A DNA stretch of 29,039 bases from a virus: IMG/VR virus record IMGVR_UViG_3300043410_000094, positions 1-29,039 of that record, one strand, 5' to 3'. Positions 1 through 8,349 of this stretch are shown piece by piece. Positions within the stretch are counted from its first letter, which is position 1. Every line of letters begins with the position of its first letter. The notes under the pieces were generated by a model. It did not search any database, was not told the DNA's origin, and was given only the letters and a program-made list of their open reading frames with translations. The translations under genes were made by a program, and so were the position numbers.

Positions 1-216
1 CATGCAGAGACGGGGGGAACGTTGAAGCCTCCCGTCAAAGCTGGCGATAACCCGCGCAGAGCGTCTTTCCTTGCAAGGATGGGCAATATGCCCGGCCCAA
101 TGGAAAAGGACGGCAAACCGACCCGATTGGCGCTGTCCTTGAAGGCATGGGGTGCAAGCAGTAAAGAAGATGCCAAGGCTAAAGCCAAAGCCATCTCGAA
201 ACGTAATAAAACTTAA
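1..216 (+). CDS. Small basic phage protein, 5'-truncated by the window edge
   Basis: The reading frame is open from base 1, so the gene begins outside the window. A TTG at 22 is an internal codon, not a convincing start, because the protein-like sequence (ETGGTLKPPVKAGDNPRRAS) runs through it. The visible 71 residues are rich in Lys, Arg and Ala and have no membrane segment. The pattern TGG-LKPPV-AGDNPRRASFLARMG, a Pro/Gly turn, then PTRLALSLKAWG and a Lys/Ala tail matches small phage proteins I associate with the DUF6321-type group; that match is from memory. Function is unknown. It ends two bases before the next gene, just upstream of the terminase genes, so it is probably co-transcribed with the packaging block. 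Confidence 0.6.
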   Translation, partial: HAETGGTLKPPVKAGDNPRRASFLARMGNMPGPMEKDGKPTRLALSLKAWGASSKEDAKAKAKAISKRNKT

Positions 217-218
217 TC

Positions 219-1544
219 ATGCCAAGAATTGCGGATGCTGTAGAGCCAGTCGAGACAACGGGAACGCCGATTTCGTCGATGGCGCAGCTTCTCAATTCTA
301 ATTTGGTTCGGCAGGGCGCAAGAGGGCGGGCTAACATGATGCCGCCGACTTCCATCATGGACGAGCGTTATCCGGCGTGGAAGCGCAATCAGGAGGACGC
401 TGAGAAACTTATGTTGGCGACCGATTTGATTGGATCGGCTATCCCGTTGGCTGGCCCTGCTGCAAAGGGCATGGTGAAACTAGCGGATATTGCAAAGCCG
501 CAAGTAGGTCAAGCGTTGGAAAATTACGCATTCAGAACCGGCATGGCTTTGCCAGTAATTGATACAACTGGTTTGCCGAACAGGGGTAGAGATTTAATCC
601 GCAGCAAAGCAGACGAATTAGCAGACACGTTAAACAAACAAGGCTTTGAAGCGACTACGCAATACTCTGGCAGCGCGGCAGGCCCTTCAGCTTATGTAGA
701 TGTGTTTGACCCGCAAACGGGACGTTCCATGAGATATCCAGCAAGAATTTCCGGGCATTCAAAAGGGCCGTTTCAAAGTCAATTTGTGCATGAAATTTCG
801 GATGACCCTCAATCAGCGCAAAGATTTGTTGATCTTGCAATGGAAATGCGGGCTAAAGGGCCGACAGAATTGATGCAAAAACAAACTGCTGCTGAACAAA
901 CGGCAATGCAAATGCGGTATGAAAGCGCACAGAAGAAAATAGCTAAAGGTAAATCATTGACCAACAGCGAACAAGAAGCTGTTGCAATGGTTGAGCGTCA
1001 AGCAGGGCGCATGTTTTCTGCGCCGCAGGACGAGGCATTGCGCCTAGCCCAAGAACGAGCAGCATTGCCTGTTGAGCAAGGTGGTCTAGGATTGCCGCCC
1101 AATAATACGGCAGAGCAACGGGCAGCGGCGATGGGGTTCAATACGACTGCGTATCATGCAACCGATGCTGACATATCGGCTTTTAACAATGCAAAACTTG
1201 GTACGAATACAGCTTACTTAACTGGCGGCGATGAAGATGCAATTAAATCAGCAATGCGAGGGCATTGGTTTTCCGACAGAGATTTAACAAACAAAGACCC
1301 AAGAGGATATATGTTTGGGGATGTTTCTTATCCGGTTAAATTAGCAAATCCAAAAGTAATAAACGACAAAGAATTTGGATCGAAATCTTTTATAGTAAAA
1401 GACTCCGACAACATTCGTTCGCGATTTGCCGCCTTTGATCCGTTCCGCAGAAACGCCGCAATAGCCGCAGCAATGGGCGTGGCAGCACCTGATTTACTGG
1501 CTCAAGAGCGCACTAAGATCAAAGATTTAGCCAAAACTAAGTGA
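219..1544 (+). CDS. Putative virion-associated protein with C-terminal ADP-ribosyltransferase-like (ART-PolyVal-type) domain
   Basis: This is a 441-residue protein. The first ~110 residues contain a hydrophobic Ala/Gly stretch (about 66-90). The middle (about 120-300) is charged and partly helical. The C-terminal ~135 residues resemble the ADP-ribosyltransferase-type domains of phage polyvalent proteins: AYHATDADISAFN near 311-323 (the conserved Y-H-[AG]-T strand), GHWFSDRD near 348-355 (the F-S-D-R segment), a K-L-A-N-P strand near 374-378, and the ending IRSRFAAFDPFRRN near 399-412. Known for the family: such domains transfer ADP-ribose from NAD to host targets or are delivered with phage DNA. 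Inferred here: enzymatic activity, and injection with the genome. The gene lies directly upstream of the terminase genes. No strong ribosome-binding site precedes the ATG, so it may be coupled to the gene before it. Confidence 0.6.
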   Translation: MPRIADAVEPVETTGTPISSMAQLLNSNLVRQGARGRANMMPPTSIMDERYPAWKRNQEDAEKLMLATDLIGSAIPLAGPAAKGMVKLADIAKPQVGQALENYAFRTGMALPVIDTTGLPNRGRDLIRSKADELADTLNKQGFEATTQYSGSAAGPSAYVDVFDPQTGRSMRYPARISGHSKGPFQSQFVHEISDDPQSAQRFVDLAMEMRAKGPTELMQKQTAAEQTAMQMRYESAQKKIAKGKSLTNSEQEAVAMVERQAGRMFSAPQDEALRLAQERAALPVEQGGLGLPPNNTAEQRAAAMGFNTTAYHATDADISAFNNAKLGTNTAYLTGGDEDAIKSAMRGHWFSDRDLTNKDPRGYMFGDVSYPVKLANPKVINDKEFGSKSFIVKDSDNIRSRFAAFDPFRRNAAIAAAMGVAAPDLLAQERTKIKDLAKTK

Positions 1545-1580
1545 CGATTATTGTCAACAAAACTTAATTAGATCAAGACG

Positions 1581-1865
1581 ATGGAAATTGAAACAAAAGG
1601 ACGCGGAGCGCCGATAGGCAATCAGAATGCTGCAAGGCAGAGATTGTTCTACGACAAGCTGCGGAAAATCCTTACGCAAGAACCACATAGGCTTCATTCC
1701 ATTGCTGAGAAGCTGATTACAGAGGCTGAGAACGGCGAGGCTTGGGCGATCAAAGAGATCATTGATCGGGTGGACGGCAAAGCACTGCAAGCCGCCACGT
1801 TTGAAAATGCCGATGGAACGCCGCTGCTGTCAGGCATCACCGTCACTTTTGTCAGGCCGGAATGA
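1581..1865 (+). CDS. Putative terminase small subunit
   Basis: A 94-residue protein with a Gly/Asn/Gln-rich N-terminus (KGRGAPIGNQNAARQRLFYD), a helical centre and the segment EAWAIKEIIDRVDGKA near 53-68. This arrangement is common in short proteins encoded immediately before the large terminase gene of P22-like and other podoviruses; they are generally taken as DNA-recognising terminase small subunits. The role is supported mainly by position and by the recognisable N-terminal GNQNA pattern; no recognition-helix motif is unmistakable. Its stop overlaps the start of the large subunit in an ATGA quartet, implying translational coupling. The DNA before its ATG has only a weak purine tract. Confidence 0.65.
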   Translation: MEIETKGRGAPIGNQNAARQRLFYDKLRKILTQEPHRLHSIAEKLITEAENGEAWAIKEIIDRVDGKALQAATFENADGTPLLSGITVTFVRPE

Positions 1866-3145
1866 CTGACGTTGCAGCAGCAATAGCGAATGCTCAGTTT
1901 CCCGCGAAGCTGGAATGCCTGTTTAAGCCTGAGAAGTCTCGTTACCGCATTTTGTGGGGTGGTCGAGGCGGCGCTAAGTCTTGGGGGATTGCTAGGGCGC
2001 TGCTGATCCTTGGGGCTAGGAAACCGCTGCGTATCCTGTGTGCCCGCGAGTTTCAGACTAGCTTGAAGGATTCTGTCCACAAGCTGCTGTGTGACCAAAT
2101 CGAGAGCCTTGGACTCATGGGGTTCTACGAGATCACCCAAGCAACGATCCGGGCACAGAACGGCACAGAATTCTTCTTCTCCGGCTTAAAGAACAATGTA
2201 ACAAACATTAAATCCTTCGAGGGCGTAGACATTTGCTGGGTGGAAGAAGCTGCGAACGTAAGCAAACTTTCGTGGAATGTCCTGATCCCGACCATTCGCA
2301 AGGAAGGTTCTGAGATATGGATCAGCTTCAACCCGGAACTAGAGACAGACGAGACCTATCAGCGATTCGTCGCCAATCCTCCTAAGGATGCAGTAGTTCA
2401 AAAGATCAACTGGTCAGACAATCCGTGGTTTCCCGAAACCCTAAACCTAGAGCGAGAATCCCTCAAGAATCGGGACATTGATGCCTACAACACGGTGTGG
2501 GAAGGTGTCTGTAGGCAGACGGTAGACGGGGCGATCTTTGCCCGCGAGATGCAAATGGCTGAACTGCAAGGGCGCATCACAAATGTTGTCTATGACCCTG
2601 CAAAGCCTGTTCATGCTGTTTTTGACCTTGGTTGGTCTGACAGCACGGCGATATGGTTTTTGCAGTACGTGGGCATGGAAACCCGCCTGCTGCGGTACTT
2701 TGAGGATAGCCAGCAGACGATCAGCTACTATCTGTCCAAGATGCAGACATTCGGCTATGTCTACGACACCTTATGGCTACCGCACGACGCTGAAAACAAA
2801 ACTTTAGCCGCCAACGGTAAGAGCATCGAAGAAATTGTTAGGAACGCGGGATATAAGACACAAATCTTACCGCGTGTGCCCATCGTGGACAGCATCAACG
2901 CCGCCCGGACGATCTTCCCTGCCTGTTGGTTTGACCGCGAGAACACCCGCGAAGGCATCGATTGCCTGCGGCATTACCGGTACGAGGTCGATCCCAACAC
3001 CGGGCAATTTAGTAAACAACCGTTACATGACCATTACTCACACGGCGCTGATGCCTTTAGATACATCGCATTGATGGTCAAAGAGCCGCGCGGTCGCAAG
3101 GCACAAACCAATACCTATGTTGTGCCCGCTAATTGGATGGGATAA
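1862..3145 (+). CDS. terL: Terminase large subunit (ATPase-nuclease)
   Basis: The packaging motor: it hydrolyses ATP to pump DNA through the portal and cuts the concatemer. At 427 residues it has the usual length for the PBSX-type TerL group. The ATPase half shows a Walker A loop GGRGGAKS (33-40), a Walker B strand with catalytic glutamate VDICWVEE (122-129) and the coupling motif SFNP (155-158). The RNase-H-like nuclease half shows the three acidic positions expected of the family: D255 in AVFDLGW, D309 in LPHDAEN and D397 in SHGADAFRYI. It is coupled to the small subunit by ATGA and followed 8 bases later by the portal gene. No frameshift or missing key residue is seen. Confidence 0.96.
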   Translation: MTDVAAAIANAQFPAKLECLFKPEKSRYRILWGGRGGAKSWGIARALLILGARKPLRILCAREFQTSLKDSVHKLLCDQIESLGLMGFYEITQATIRAQNGTEFFFSGLKNNVTNIKSFEGVDICWVEEAANVSKLSWNVLIPTIRKEGSEIWISFNPELETDETYQRFVANPPKDAVVQKINWSDNPWFPETLNLERESLKNRDIDAYNTVWEGVCRQTVDGAIFAREMQMAELQGRITNVVYDPAKPVHAVFDLGWSDSTAIWFLQYVGMETRLLRYFEDSQQTISYYLSKMQTFGYVYDTLWLPHDAENKTLAANGKSIEEIVRNAGYKTQILPRVPIVDSINAARTIFPACWFDRENTREGIDCLRHYRYEVDPNTGQFSKQPLHDHYSHGADAFRYIALMVKEPRGRKAQTNTYVVPANWMG

Positions 3146-3153
3146 ACTGAGCC

Positions 3154-5259
3154 ATGCCCTATCAAGAAGATGACCCAAGAATAGAAGCCGCGATGAAGTT
3201 TTTGCGGCTGGCTTCCGAAGCCGATAGCAACAATCGGATGGAGGCGCTTGAGGATTTGAAGTTTGCAGCAGGCGATCAATGGCCTGTTGAAATTCAGAAC
3301 AGTCGCAACCTTGAAGCGCGACCCTGTTTGACGATCAACAAGATCGACAGCTATGTGCGGCAGGTTACAAACCAGCAGCGGCAGCAACGCCCGCGCATCA
3401 AGGTGCATCCTGTCAACAACGAAGCCGACCTAAAGATAGCCAAGGTCTTAGAAGGCATCACGCGGCACATTGAGATCAACTCAAACGCTGACACTGCCTA
3501 TGACAACGCCTTCGATTACGCAGTCAGGATGGGTTGGGGTTACTGGCGAATTGAAACCGATTACGTGCGGGAAGATTCGTTCGATCAGGAAATTTATATC
3601 CGTCCGATTCATAACCCGTTCACGGTTTACTTTGATCCGAACAGCGTTGAGCCGGATGGTTCAGATGCCGAACAATGCTTGATAACGGAAGTCATTCCTA
3701 AAGCAACGTTCCGCGAAATGTATCCCGATGCCGATGATGGATCGGGATTTACGCTGCGTGCGACCGGCGATTCTTCGGCTGAATGGGTAATGAAAGAAGA
3801 TATCCGCATCGCGGAATACTTCCACACTGAGCGTAAAGCGGCGACGCTTGTTCTGCTTTCTGATGGCACGAAAGTCTACAAAGAGGACTTGCCCGATGCC
3901 AACATGATGTTGGCGGCTGGTGTCTTTATCGTTAGCGAGCGCAAGACGTACCGCAAAATTATCAAGTGGTGCAAAGTCACTTCGATGCAGGTGTTGGAAG
4001 AAGGCGAATGGATTGGTAGCTACATTCCTGTTGTTCCGGTCTACGGCGCACAACTGACGGTTGAGGACAAGCGTAAAAAGTTCGGATTGGTTCGCCATGC
4101 TAAAGACCCGCAGCGGATGTATAACTTTTGGCGCACCAGTCAGACTGAGAGCATCGCCCTTGCACCGAAAGCAAAGTGGCTGTTGGCTGAAGGTCAGGAC
4201 GAAGGCCATGAGAACGAATGGGCGCAGGCTAACATCAAGTCAGCGCCGGTCTTGCGTTATAAGCAGACTGACATTGAAGGGCGCGTAGCACCGCAACCGA
4301 CCCGGCTGCAACCTGAGCCGCCGCCGCAAGGCATCATGGAAGCAGCATCGTCAATCAATGGCGACCTGCAAGCGGTTCTTGGCATCTTCGATCCGAATCA
4401 AATGCCCACTGGCAACATTTCGGGCAAAGCGCTTAACGGTCAGCAGCAGCAGATTGACCTGTCGAATTACCATTTCTACGACAACCTGACCCGTTCGATC
4501 AAACACACCGGCAAGATCATTCTTGACCTGATCCCGAAGATTTACGATTCGGAGCGCGTCATGCGGATTATTGGCGATGACGGTCAGCCGGACATGGTAA
4601 CGATCAACCAGCGCGACGCTGTGGGTGCGATTCTTAACGATGTTACTGTCGGTGAATACGACATTGTTATGGATACCGGCCCGGGATATCAGTCCAAACG
4701 CATTCAAGCAGTCGAGGCAATGATGCCTCTGATGGCAAAAGATGAACTGTTTAAGATTGCTGGCGACCTAGTGTTTCGTAACATGGATTTCCCCGGCGCA
4801 GACATTATCGCCGACCGACTGGCAGCGACTAACCCGCTGGCGCAAATCGACGAGAAAAGCCCGATTCCGCCGCAGGTGCAGATGCAACTGGCACAAAGCA
4901 AGCAGATTATCGAGCAGCAGCAACAACAGTTGCAGGCTATGCAGCTTGAGATCAACAACCGTGGTCAGGTTGCCCAAATCAAGGAAGATGGGGCGACTAA
5001 ACGTAAGTTGATGGAAGTGACCAGCAAGGCGCATAACACCGAGACGATGGCAGAGGTCAAGGTTAACGACCAAAACACCCGCGCCATTACGTCGCAGAAC
5101 AAGACCGAAATTGATGCCATCGTGCAACTGTTGTTGCATCACATGGATACCAATAGACTATTGCAGGAAATTGAGCGCAGGAACATGGAACAAAGCCAGT
5201 ATGCTCAATTCGCAGCACAAGATATTTCGCAAGGTGGTAGCCCATTCTTGCAGCAGTAA
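3154..5259 (+). CDS. Portal protein, P22 gp1-like
   Basis: A 701-residue protein close in length to P22 gp1 (725). The N-terminus has the family signature of an acidic helix followed by AAGDQWP near 49-55, RPCLTINKIDSYVRQVTNQQRQ near 68-90, and then the IKVHPVN strand. The middle contains NPFTVYFDP, typical of this portal family, and a stretch naming the stem/wing region (EAASSINGDLQAVLGIFDPN near 400). The C-terminus is a glutamine-rich coiled coil (Q-run around residue 587) matching the barrel extension of P22-type portals. It forms the dodecameric entry for DNA and docks TerL and the gp4/gp10-like hub proteins encoded downstream. The start has a weak Shine-Dalgarno (GGATGGGAT). Confidence 0.92.
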   Translation: MPYQEDDPRIEAAMKFLRLASEADSNNRMEALEDLKFAAGDQWPVEIQNSRNLEARPCLTINKIDSYVRQVTNQQRQQRPRIKVHPVNNEADLKIAKVLEGITRHIEINSNADTAYDNAFDYAVRMGWGYWRIETDYVREDSFDQEIYIRPIHNPFTVYFDPNSVEPDGSDAEQCLITEVIPKATFREMYPDADDGSGFTLRATGDSSAEWVMKEDIRIAEYFHTERKAATLVLLSDGTKVYKEDLPDANMMLAAGVFIVSERKTYRKIIKWCKVTSMQVLEEGEWIGSYIPVVPVYGAQLTVEDKRKKFGLVRHAKDPQRMYNFWRTSQTESIALAPKAKWLLAEGQDEGHENEWAQANIKSAPVLRYKQTDIEGRVAPQPTRLQPEPPPQGIMEAASSINGDLQAVLGIFDPNQMPTGNISGKALNGQQQQIDLSNYHFYDNLTRSIKHTGKIILDLIPKIYDSERVMRIIGDDGQPDMVTINQRDAVGAILNDVTVGEYDIVMDTGPGYQSKRIQAVEAMMPLMAKDELFKIAGDLVFRNMDFPGADIIADRLAATNPLAQIDEKSPIPPQVQMQLAQSKQIIEQQQQQLQAMQLEINNRGQVAQIKEDGATKRKLMEVTSKAHNTETMAEVKVNDQNTRAITSQNKTEIDAIVQLLLHHMDTNRLLQEIERRNMEQSQYAQFAAQDISQGGSPFLQQ

Positions 5260-5300
5260 ATCTACCGTTGGATTCAACGGGTCAAATCGTGGGGTAACTC

Positions 5301-6191
5301 ATGTCCGAAGTGCAAGAGCCGAAGCAGGCTCAAAACGTTGTAACGAGTGAAAATTTAGCCGAATTTAACATCCAGCATCTGCGTCTAGCTCCCGACGAGC
5401 AAGTTGAGGCGACTGAGGTCGAGCCGACTGAATCCGAGGATGAGAGTGGACAGGAAGCAGTTAACGAGGCAACCGAACCGGAGAAGAAACAGAATCCGAA
5501 ACTCGAAAAACGCTTTTCAGAACTGACCAAGCAACGCGAACTAGCGCGGCAAGAAGCCGCAAAAGAACGTGAAGCAAGATCGGCGCTAGAAGCGCGGTTA
5601 AGGGAACTCGAAGCGCAGGTTACGCCAAAAGCTAACCCGATCAACGAAGAACCGAAACCGGAGCAATTTACCGATGCTTTTGAGTATGCGAAAGCGTTGG
5701 CAGATTACTCAGCAGAAAACGCATTGGCAAAGCGAGATCAGCAAGAGGCTGAACGTCGTATTCAGGAAGAACGTCAAAAAGTCATAACGGCTTGGAACGA
5801 ACGACTTGAAAAGACTAAAGCGGAATTGCCTGATTTTGAGGAAATGGTAGCAAGCAGCGAAGTCGCCGTTAGCGATCAGGTGCGAGATGCCATCCTTGAA
5901 AGTGATGTAGGGCCGAAAATCCTGTATCACCTTGCAGAGAACCCCGAAATTGGGGAACGGTTGTCGAAAATGTCAACCATCAATGCACTGCGCGAGATTG
6001 GGAAACTGGAGGCGAAGCTAGAAACGCCCACTGGTTCGGAAAAACCTGTGCAAGTGTCAAAAGCACCTGCGCCGATTAAACCGATTAAAGCGATGGGGTC
6101 AACATTGGATAGCAAAGTCGATAGTAACGGGGAGTTCCACGGTACTTACGCCCAATGGAAAGCTGCACGCCAATCGGGAAAAATCCGCTGA
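5301..6191 (+). CDS. Scaffolding protein, P22 gp8-like
   Basis: A 296-residue highly charged protein, near the 303 of P22 gp8. Residues 35-70 are acidic, residues about 65-120 form a heptad-like coiled coil (Glu/Arg/Lys/Ala-rich, LEKRFSELTKQRE onward), and the centre carries long helices. The C-terminus is basic (YAQWKAARQSGKIR), like the coat-binding basic helix-loop-helix tail of podovirus scaffolds. It directs procapsid assembly of the coat protein encoded 26 bases downstream and is expected to leave the capsid before DNA packaging. GGGG six bases before ATG 5301 supports the start. Identity rests on position between portal and coat plus composition, because scaffolds diverge strongly. Confidence 0.85.
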   Translation: MSEVQEPKQAQNVVTSENLAEFNIQHLRLAPDEQVEATEVEPTESEDESGQEAVNEATEPEKKQNPKLEKRFSELTKQRELARQEAAKEREARSALEARLRELEAQVTPKANPINEEPKPEQFTDAFEYAKALADYSAENALAKRDQQEAERRIQEERQKVITAWNERLEKTKAELPDFEEMVASSEVAVSDQVRDAILESDVGPKILYHLAENPEIGERLSKMSTINALREIGKLEAKLETPTGSEKPVQVSKAPAPIKPIKAMGSTLDSKVDSNGEFHGTYAQWKAARQSGKIR

Positions 6192-6217
6192 TTCCATTCT
6201 CATTTTAAGGAAAAATC

Positions 6218-7465
6218 ATGTCAAACAATCTGTTGACTATTAGTAAGATCACCAACGAGGCCTTGATGGTCTTGGAAAACGAACTCACCTTTACTGGTGA
6301 AGTTGACCGTAACTATGACGATCAGTTCGCCGTTGTTGGCGCGAAGATCGGTAACACCGTGAACGTTCGCCGTCCGGGGCGCTTCATTGGTACGACCGGC
6401 CCTGCGCTGAACGTTGAAGATTTCAACGAAACCAGCGTGCCTGTCACCCTGTCCACCCAGTTCCACGTCGATACCCAGTTCACCACGCAAGACTTGGCGC
6501 TAACGCTGGATATGTTCTCGGATCGTGTGCTCAAGCCCGCGATTGCGACCATTGCTAACCGCATCGACCGCGACGGTCTGCTGATGGCAAAGAACAACAC
6601 CGCCAACATCGTCGGTACTGCTGGAACGCCGCCGACCGGTCTGATTACCTACCTGACCGCTGCTGCTTACCTTGACAGCGAAGGTGCGCCGCGTGATGGT
6701 CGCCGTTCGTGCATCGTTGAGCCGTTCACTTCCGCGACCATTGTTGACAGCCTGAAAGGTCTGTTCATGCCGTCGGCTAAGATTAGCCAGCAGTATGAAA
6801 AAGGCTTGATGGGTACTGACAGCGCCGGTATGAAGTGGAAGATGGATCAGAACGTGGTTAACCAAACCTTCGGTTCTTACTCCACCGCTACCCTGTCGTG
6901 CGCTACCACGACCGCTACGGGCTTCCTGACGACTGGTTGGGCTTCGACCTCGACCATCGCTCTGACCGCTGCCACGGCTGCTGCTGGCCTCAAGCAAGGC
7001 GACGTGATTCAAATTGCGAACGTCTACGCTGTGAACCCGCAGAACCGTCAAGCCTATGGCGCGAACAAGCTGCGTAATTTCGTCGTTATGTCGGATGTGA
7101 CCGTTGCCACCAGCGGCACGACCTCTGTGACTGTTTCCCCGGCGGTGATTACTGCTGGTCAGTTCCAAAACGTCAGCATCTCGGCTACTTCGGCTTCGGC
7201 TGCTGTTACCCCGTTTAACCAAACCGGTGTCGTTTCGCCGCAGAACATCATCATGCACCGCAACGCCTTCACGGTTGCGATGGCTGATCTTGAACTGCCC
7301 GAAGGTGTGCATTTCGCAGGCCGCGCAAGCGACAAAGAACTGGGCATGAGCATCCGCGTTGTCCGTCAATACACCATCAATAACGACTCGATTCCGACTC
7401 GTCTTGATGTGCTGTATGGATGGGCTCCTCTGTATCCGGAACTCGCTTGCCGCGTGGCTTCGTAA
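6218..7465 (+). CDS. Major capsid (coat) protein, P22 gp5-like
   Basis: A 415-residue protein with the P22-coat start pattern NLLTISKITNEALMVLENEL, followed by NYDDQFAVVGAKIGNTVNVRRPGRF (about 30-54) and DTQFTTQDLALTLDMFSDRVL, all typical of P22-type HK97-fold coats. Residues about 225-330 are Thr/Ser/Ala-rich beta sequence at the position of the telokin-like inserted domain of P22 coat. The C-terminus returns to the conserved fold (FAGRASDKELGMSIRVVRQYTIN and WAPLYPELACRV). It builds the icosahedral shell. AAGGA eight bases before the ATG is a strong ribosome-binding site. Codon choice (GCT, ACC, GTT, CTG, CGT) looks more biased than in its neighbours, as expected for the most abundant phage protein. 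Confidence 0.95.
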   Translation: MSNNLLTISKITNEALMVLENELTFTGEVDRNYDDQFAVVGAKIGNTVNVRRPGRFIGTTGPALNVEDFNETSVPVTLSTQFHVDTQFTTQDLALTLDMFSDRVLKPAIATIANRIDRDGLLMAKNNTANIVGTAGTPPTGLITYLTAAAYLDSEGAPRDGRRSCIVEPFTSATIVDSLKGLFMPSAKISQQYEKGLMGTDSAGMKWKMDQNVVNQTFGSYSTATLSCATTTATGFLTTGWASTSTIALTAATAAAGLKQGDVIQIANVYAVNPQNRQAYGANKLRNFVVMSDVTVATSGTTSVTVSPAVITAGQFQNVSISATSASAAVTPFNQTGVVSPQNIIMHRNAFTVAMADLELPEGVHFAGRASDKELGMSIRVVRQYTINNDSIPTRLDVLYGWAPLYPELACRVAS

Positions 7466-7498
7466 TCCCAACAATCAACACAGAAAAGGAAACGACAA

Positions 7499-7930
7499 AT
7501 GTCTAATCCCGGCCCAGCTTCCACTAGCACCATTCACCCGTCGAATTTGGCGACCAATCAGGCGATCCGTCTGCTGGCATCTGCGAGCGCTGTACCCATC
7601 TCGCAAACTGGCGATTCTTCGGTGACCTTGGCGATCAACAACACGACCTCCTACGCAGTGACCAACGTCGCTATTACCAACGCTAACAAAGACGTTAGCA
7701 GCGGTGCATTGGCGATTTGGACTGGCGCAGCAGGTACGGGTACTGAGATTGTGACCAACGCCGCACTGACCAGCAACACCGGTGCGACCTACGTCACGAA
7801 CTCGACCGTAGTGTCGGCAACCAAAAACGTAAACCTTTCGGCTCAGACGCTGTATGTCAAAGTTGGCACAGCGGTTGCGGGCGGCACTGTAGACATTTTC
7901 GTCTACGGTTACGACTTCAGCGAGTTTTAA
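7499..7930 (+). CDS. Small Ser/Thr/Ala-rich beta protein, possible head decoration protein
   Basis: A 143-residue protein without a recognised domain. It is almost entirely Ser, Thr, Asn, Ala and Val with alternating hydrophobic residues (YAVTNVAITNANKDVS, QTLYVKVGTAVAGGT), i.e. predicted all-beta, with no signal peptide, membrane segment or cysteine. The strong site AAAAGGAAACGACAA precedes the ATG. It lies 33 bases after the coat gene and directly before an intrinsic terminator, so it is expected to be made at levels similar to coat. A decoration or head-fibre role is inferred from position, composition and codon bias; a soluble structural protein of another kind is equally possible. Confidence 0.55.
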   Translation: MSNPGPASTSTIHPSNLATNQAIRLLASASAVPISQTGDSSVTLAINNTTSYAVTNVAITNANKDVSSGALAIWTGAAGTGTEIVTNAALTSNTGATYVTNSTVVSATKNVNLSAQTLYVKVGTAVAGGTVDIFVYGYDFSEF

Positions 7931-7949
7931 TAGGTGACGTAAAAAAGGG

Positions 7950-7980
7950 AAAGCCGCTTCCACTAGGGGCGGCTTTTCTT
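7950..7980 (+). terminator. Rho-independent terminator after the coat/decoration genes
   Basis: An 8-bp perfect stem AAAGCCGC (7950-7957) pairs with GCGGCTTT (7969-7976) around an 11-base loop, and is followed by TTTCTTCTTT. It lies 20 bases after the stop at 7930 and before the next ribosome-binding site. It probably limits read-through from the abundant head transcript into the fibre genes. Confidence 0.8.
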
Positions 7981-7998
7981 CTTTAGAAAGGTCGAAAA

Positions 7999-8340
7999 AT
8001 GGTTAACACTTCGGTTATCAGAATTAGTGGCAAAACGTATGCGCTTGATTTGACTACTTCAGCAAGTTCCGCGCTGCAAATTGTCGCCACGACAAACGAT
8101 CAAACGAACTATGTGCAACTGCTTAACACCGGAACTGGTGTGGCAGCGGTTGAACTGTCCAACAGCAGCACCGTCGCAACGCCTGCAATTCCCACGACCG
8201 GCACTGGCAGCAGCAGCTACATTCTGCCCGCAGCAATGAACTACCCGGTTTTGATTGCAGCACCGAAAGCACCGTTCTACATCAAGGCGATTAGTTCCGG
8301 CACGAATACGCTCTACATTGCTGCCGCCCAAGCCGACTAA
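7999..8340 (+). CDS. Small all-beta hypothetical virion protein
   Basis: A 113-residue protein of unrecognised family. The sequence alternates short hydrophobic strands with Ser/Thr/Asn turns (YVQLLNTGTGVAAVELSN, FYIKAISSGTNTLYIAAAQ). It has no cysteines, signal peptide or membrane segment. The C-terminal pattern, a proline-containing strand, then F-Y-I-K-A-I, then T-L-Y-I-A, resembles small capsid- or fibre-associated beta-sandwich proteins, but this is only a composition-based impression. AAAGG upstream of ATG 7999 supports the start. It is the first gene after the terminator at 7950-7980 and heads the fibre block, so it could be a decoration or fibre-associated protein. Confidence 0.5.
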   Translation: MVNTSVIRISGKTYALDLTTSASSALQIVATTNDQTNYVQLLNTGTGVAAVELSNSSTVATPAIPTTGTGSSSYILPAAMNYPVLIAAPKAPFYIKAISSGTNTLYIAAAQAD

Positions 8341-8349
8341 GGGGCTGTT

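Noticed and set aside
6500-7474. 324-codon antisense frame over the coat gene.
   Set aside because: It is a by-product of strong codon bias in coat. Composition is Arg/His/Asn-rich and unstructured, and it is incompatible with the convincing gp5-like protein on the other strand.
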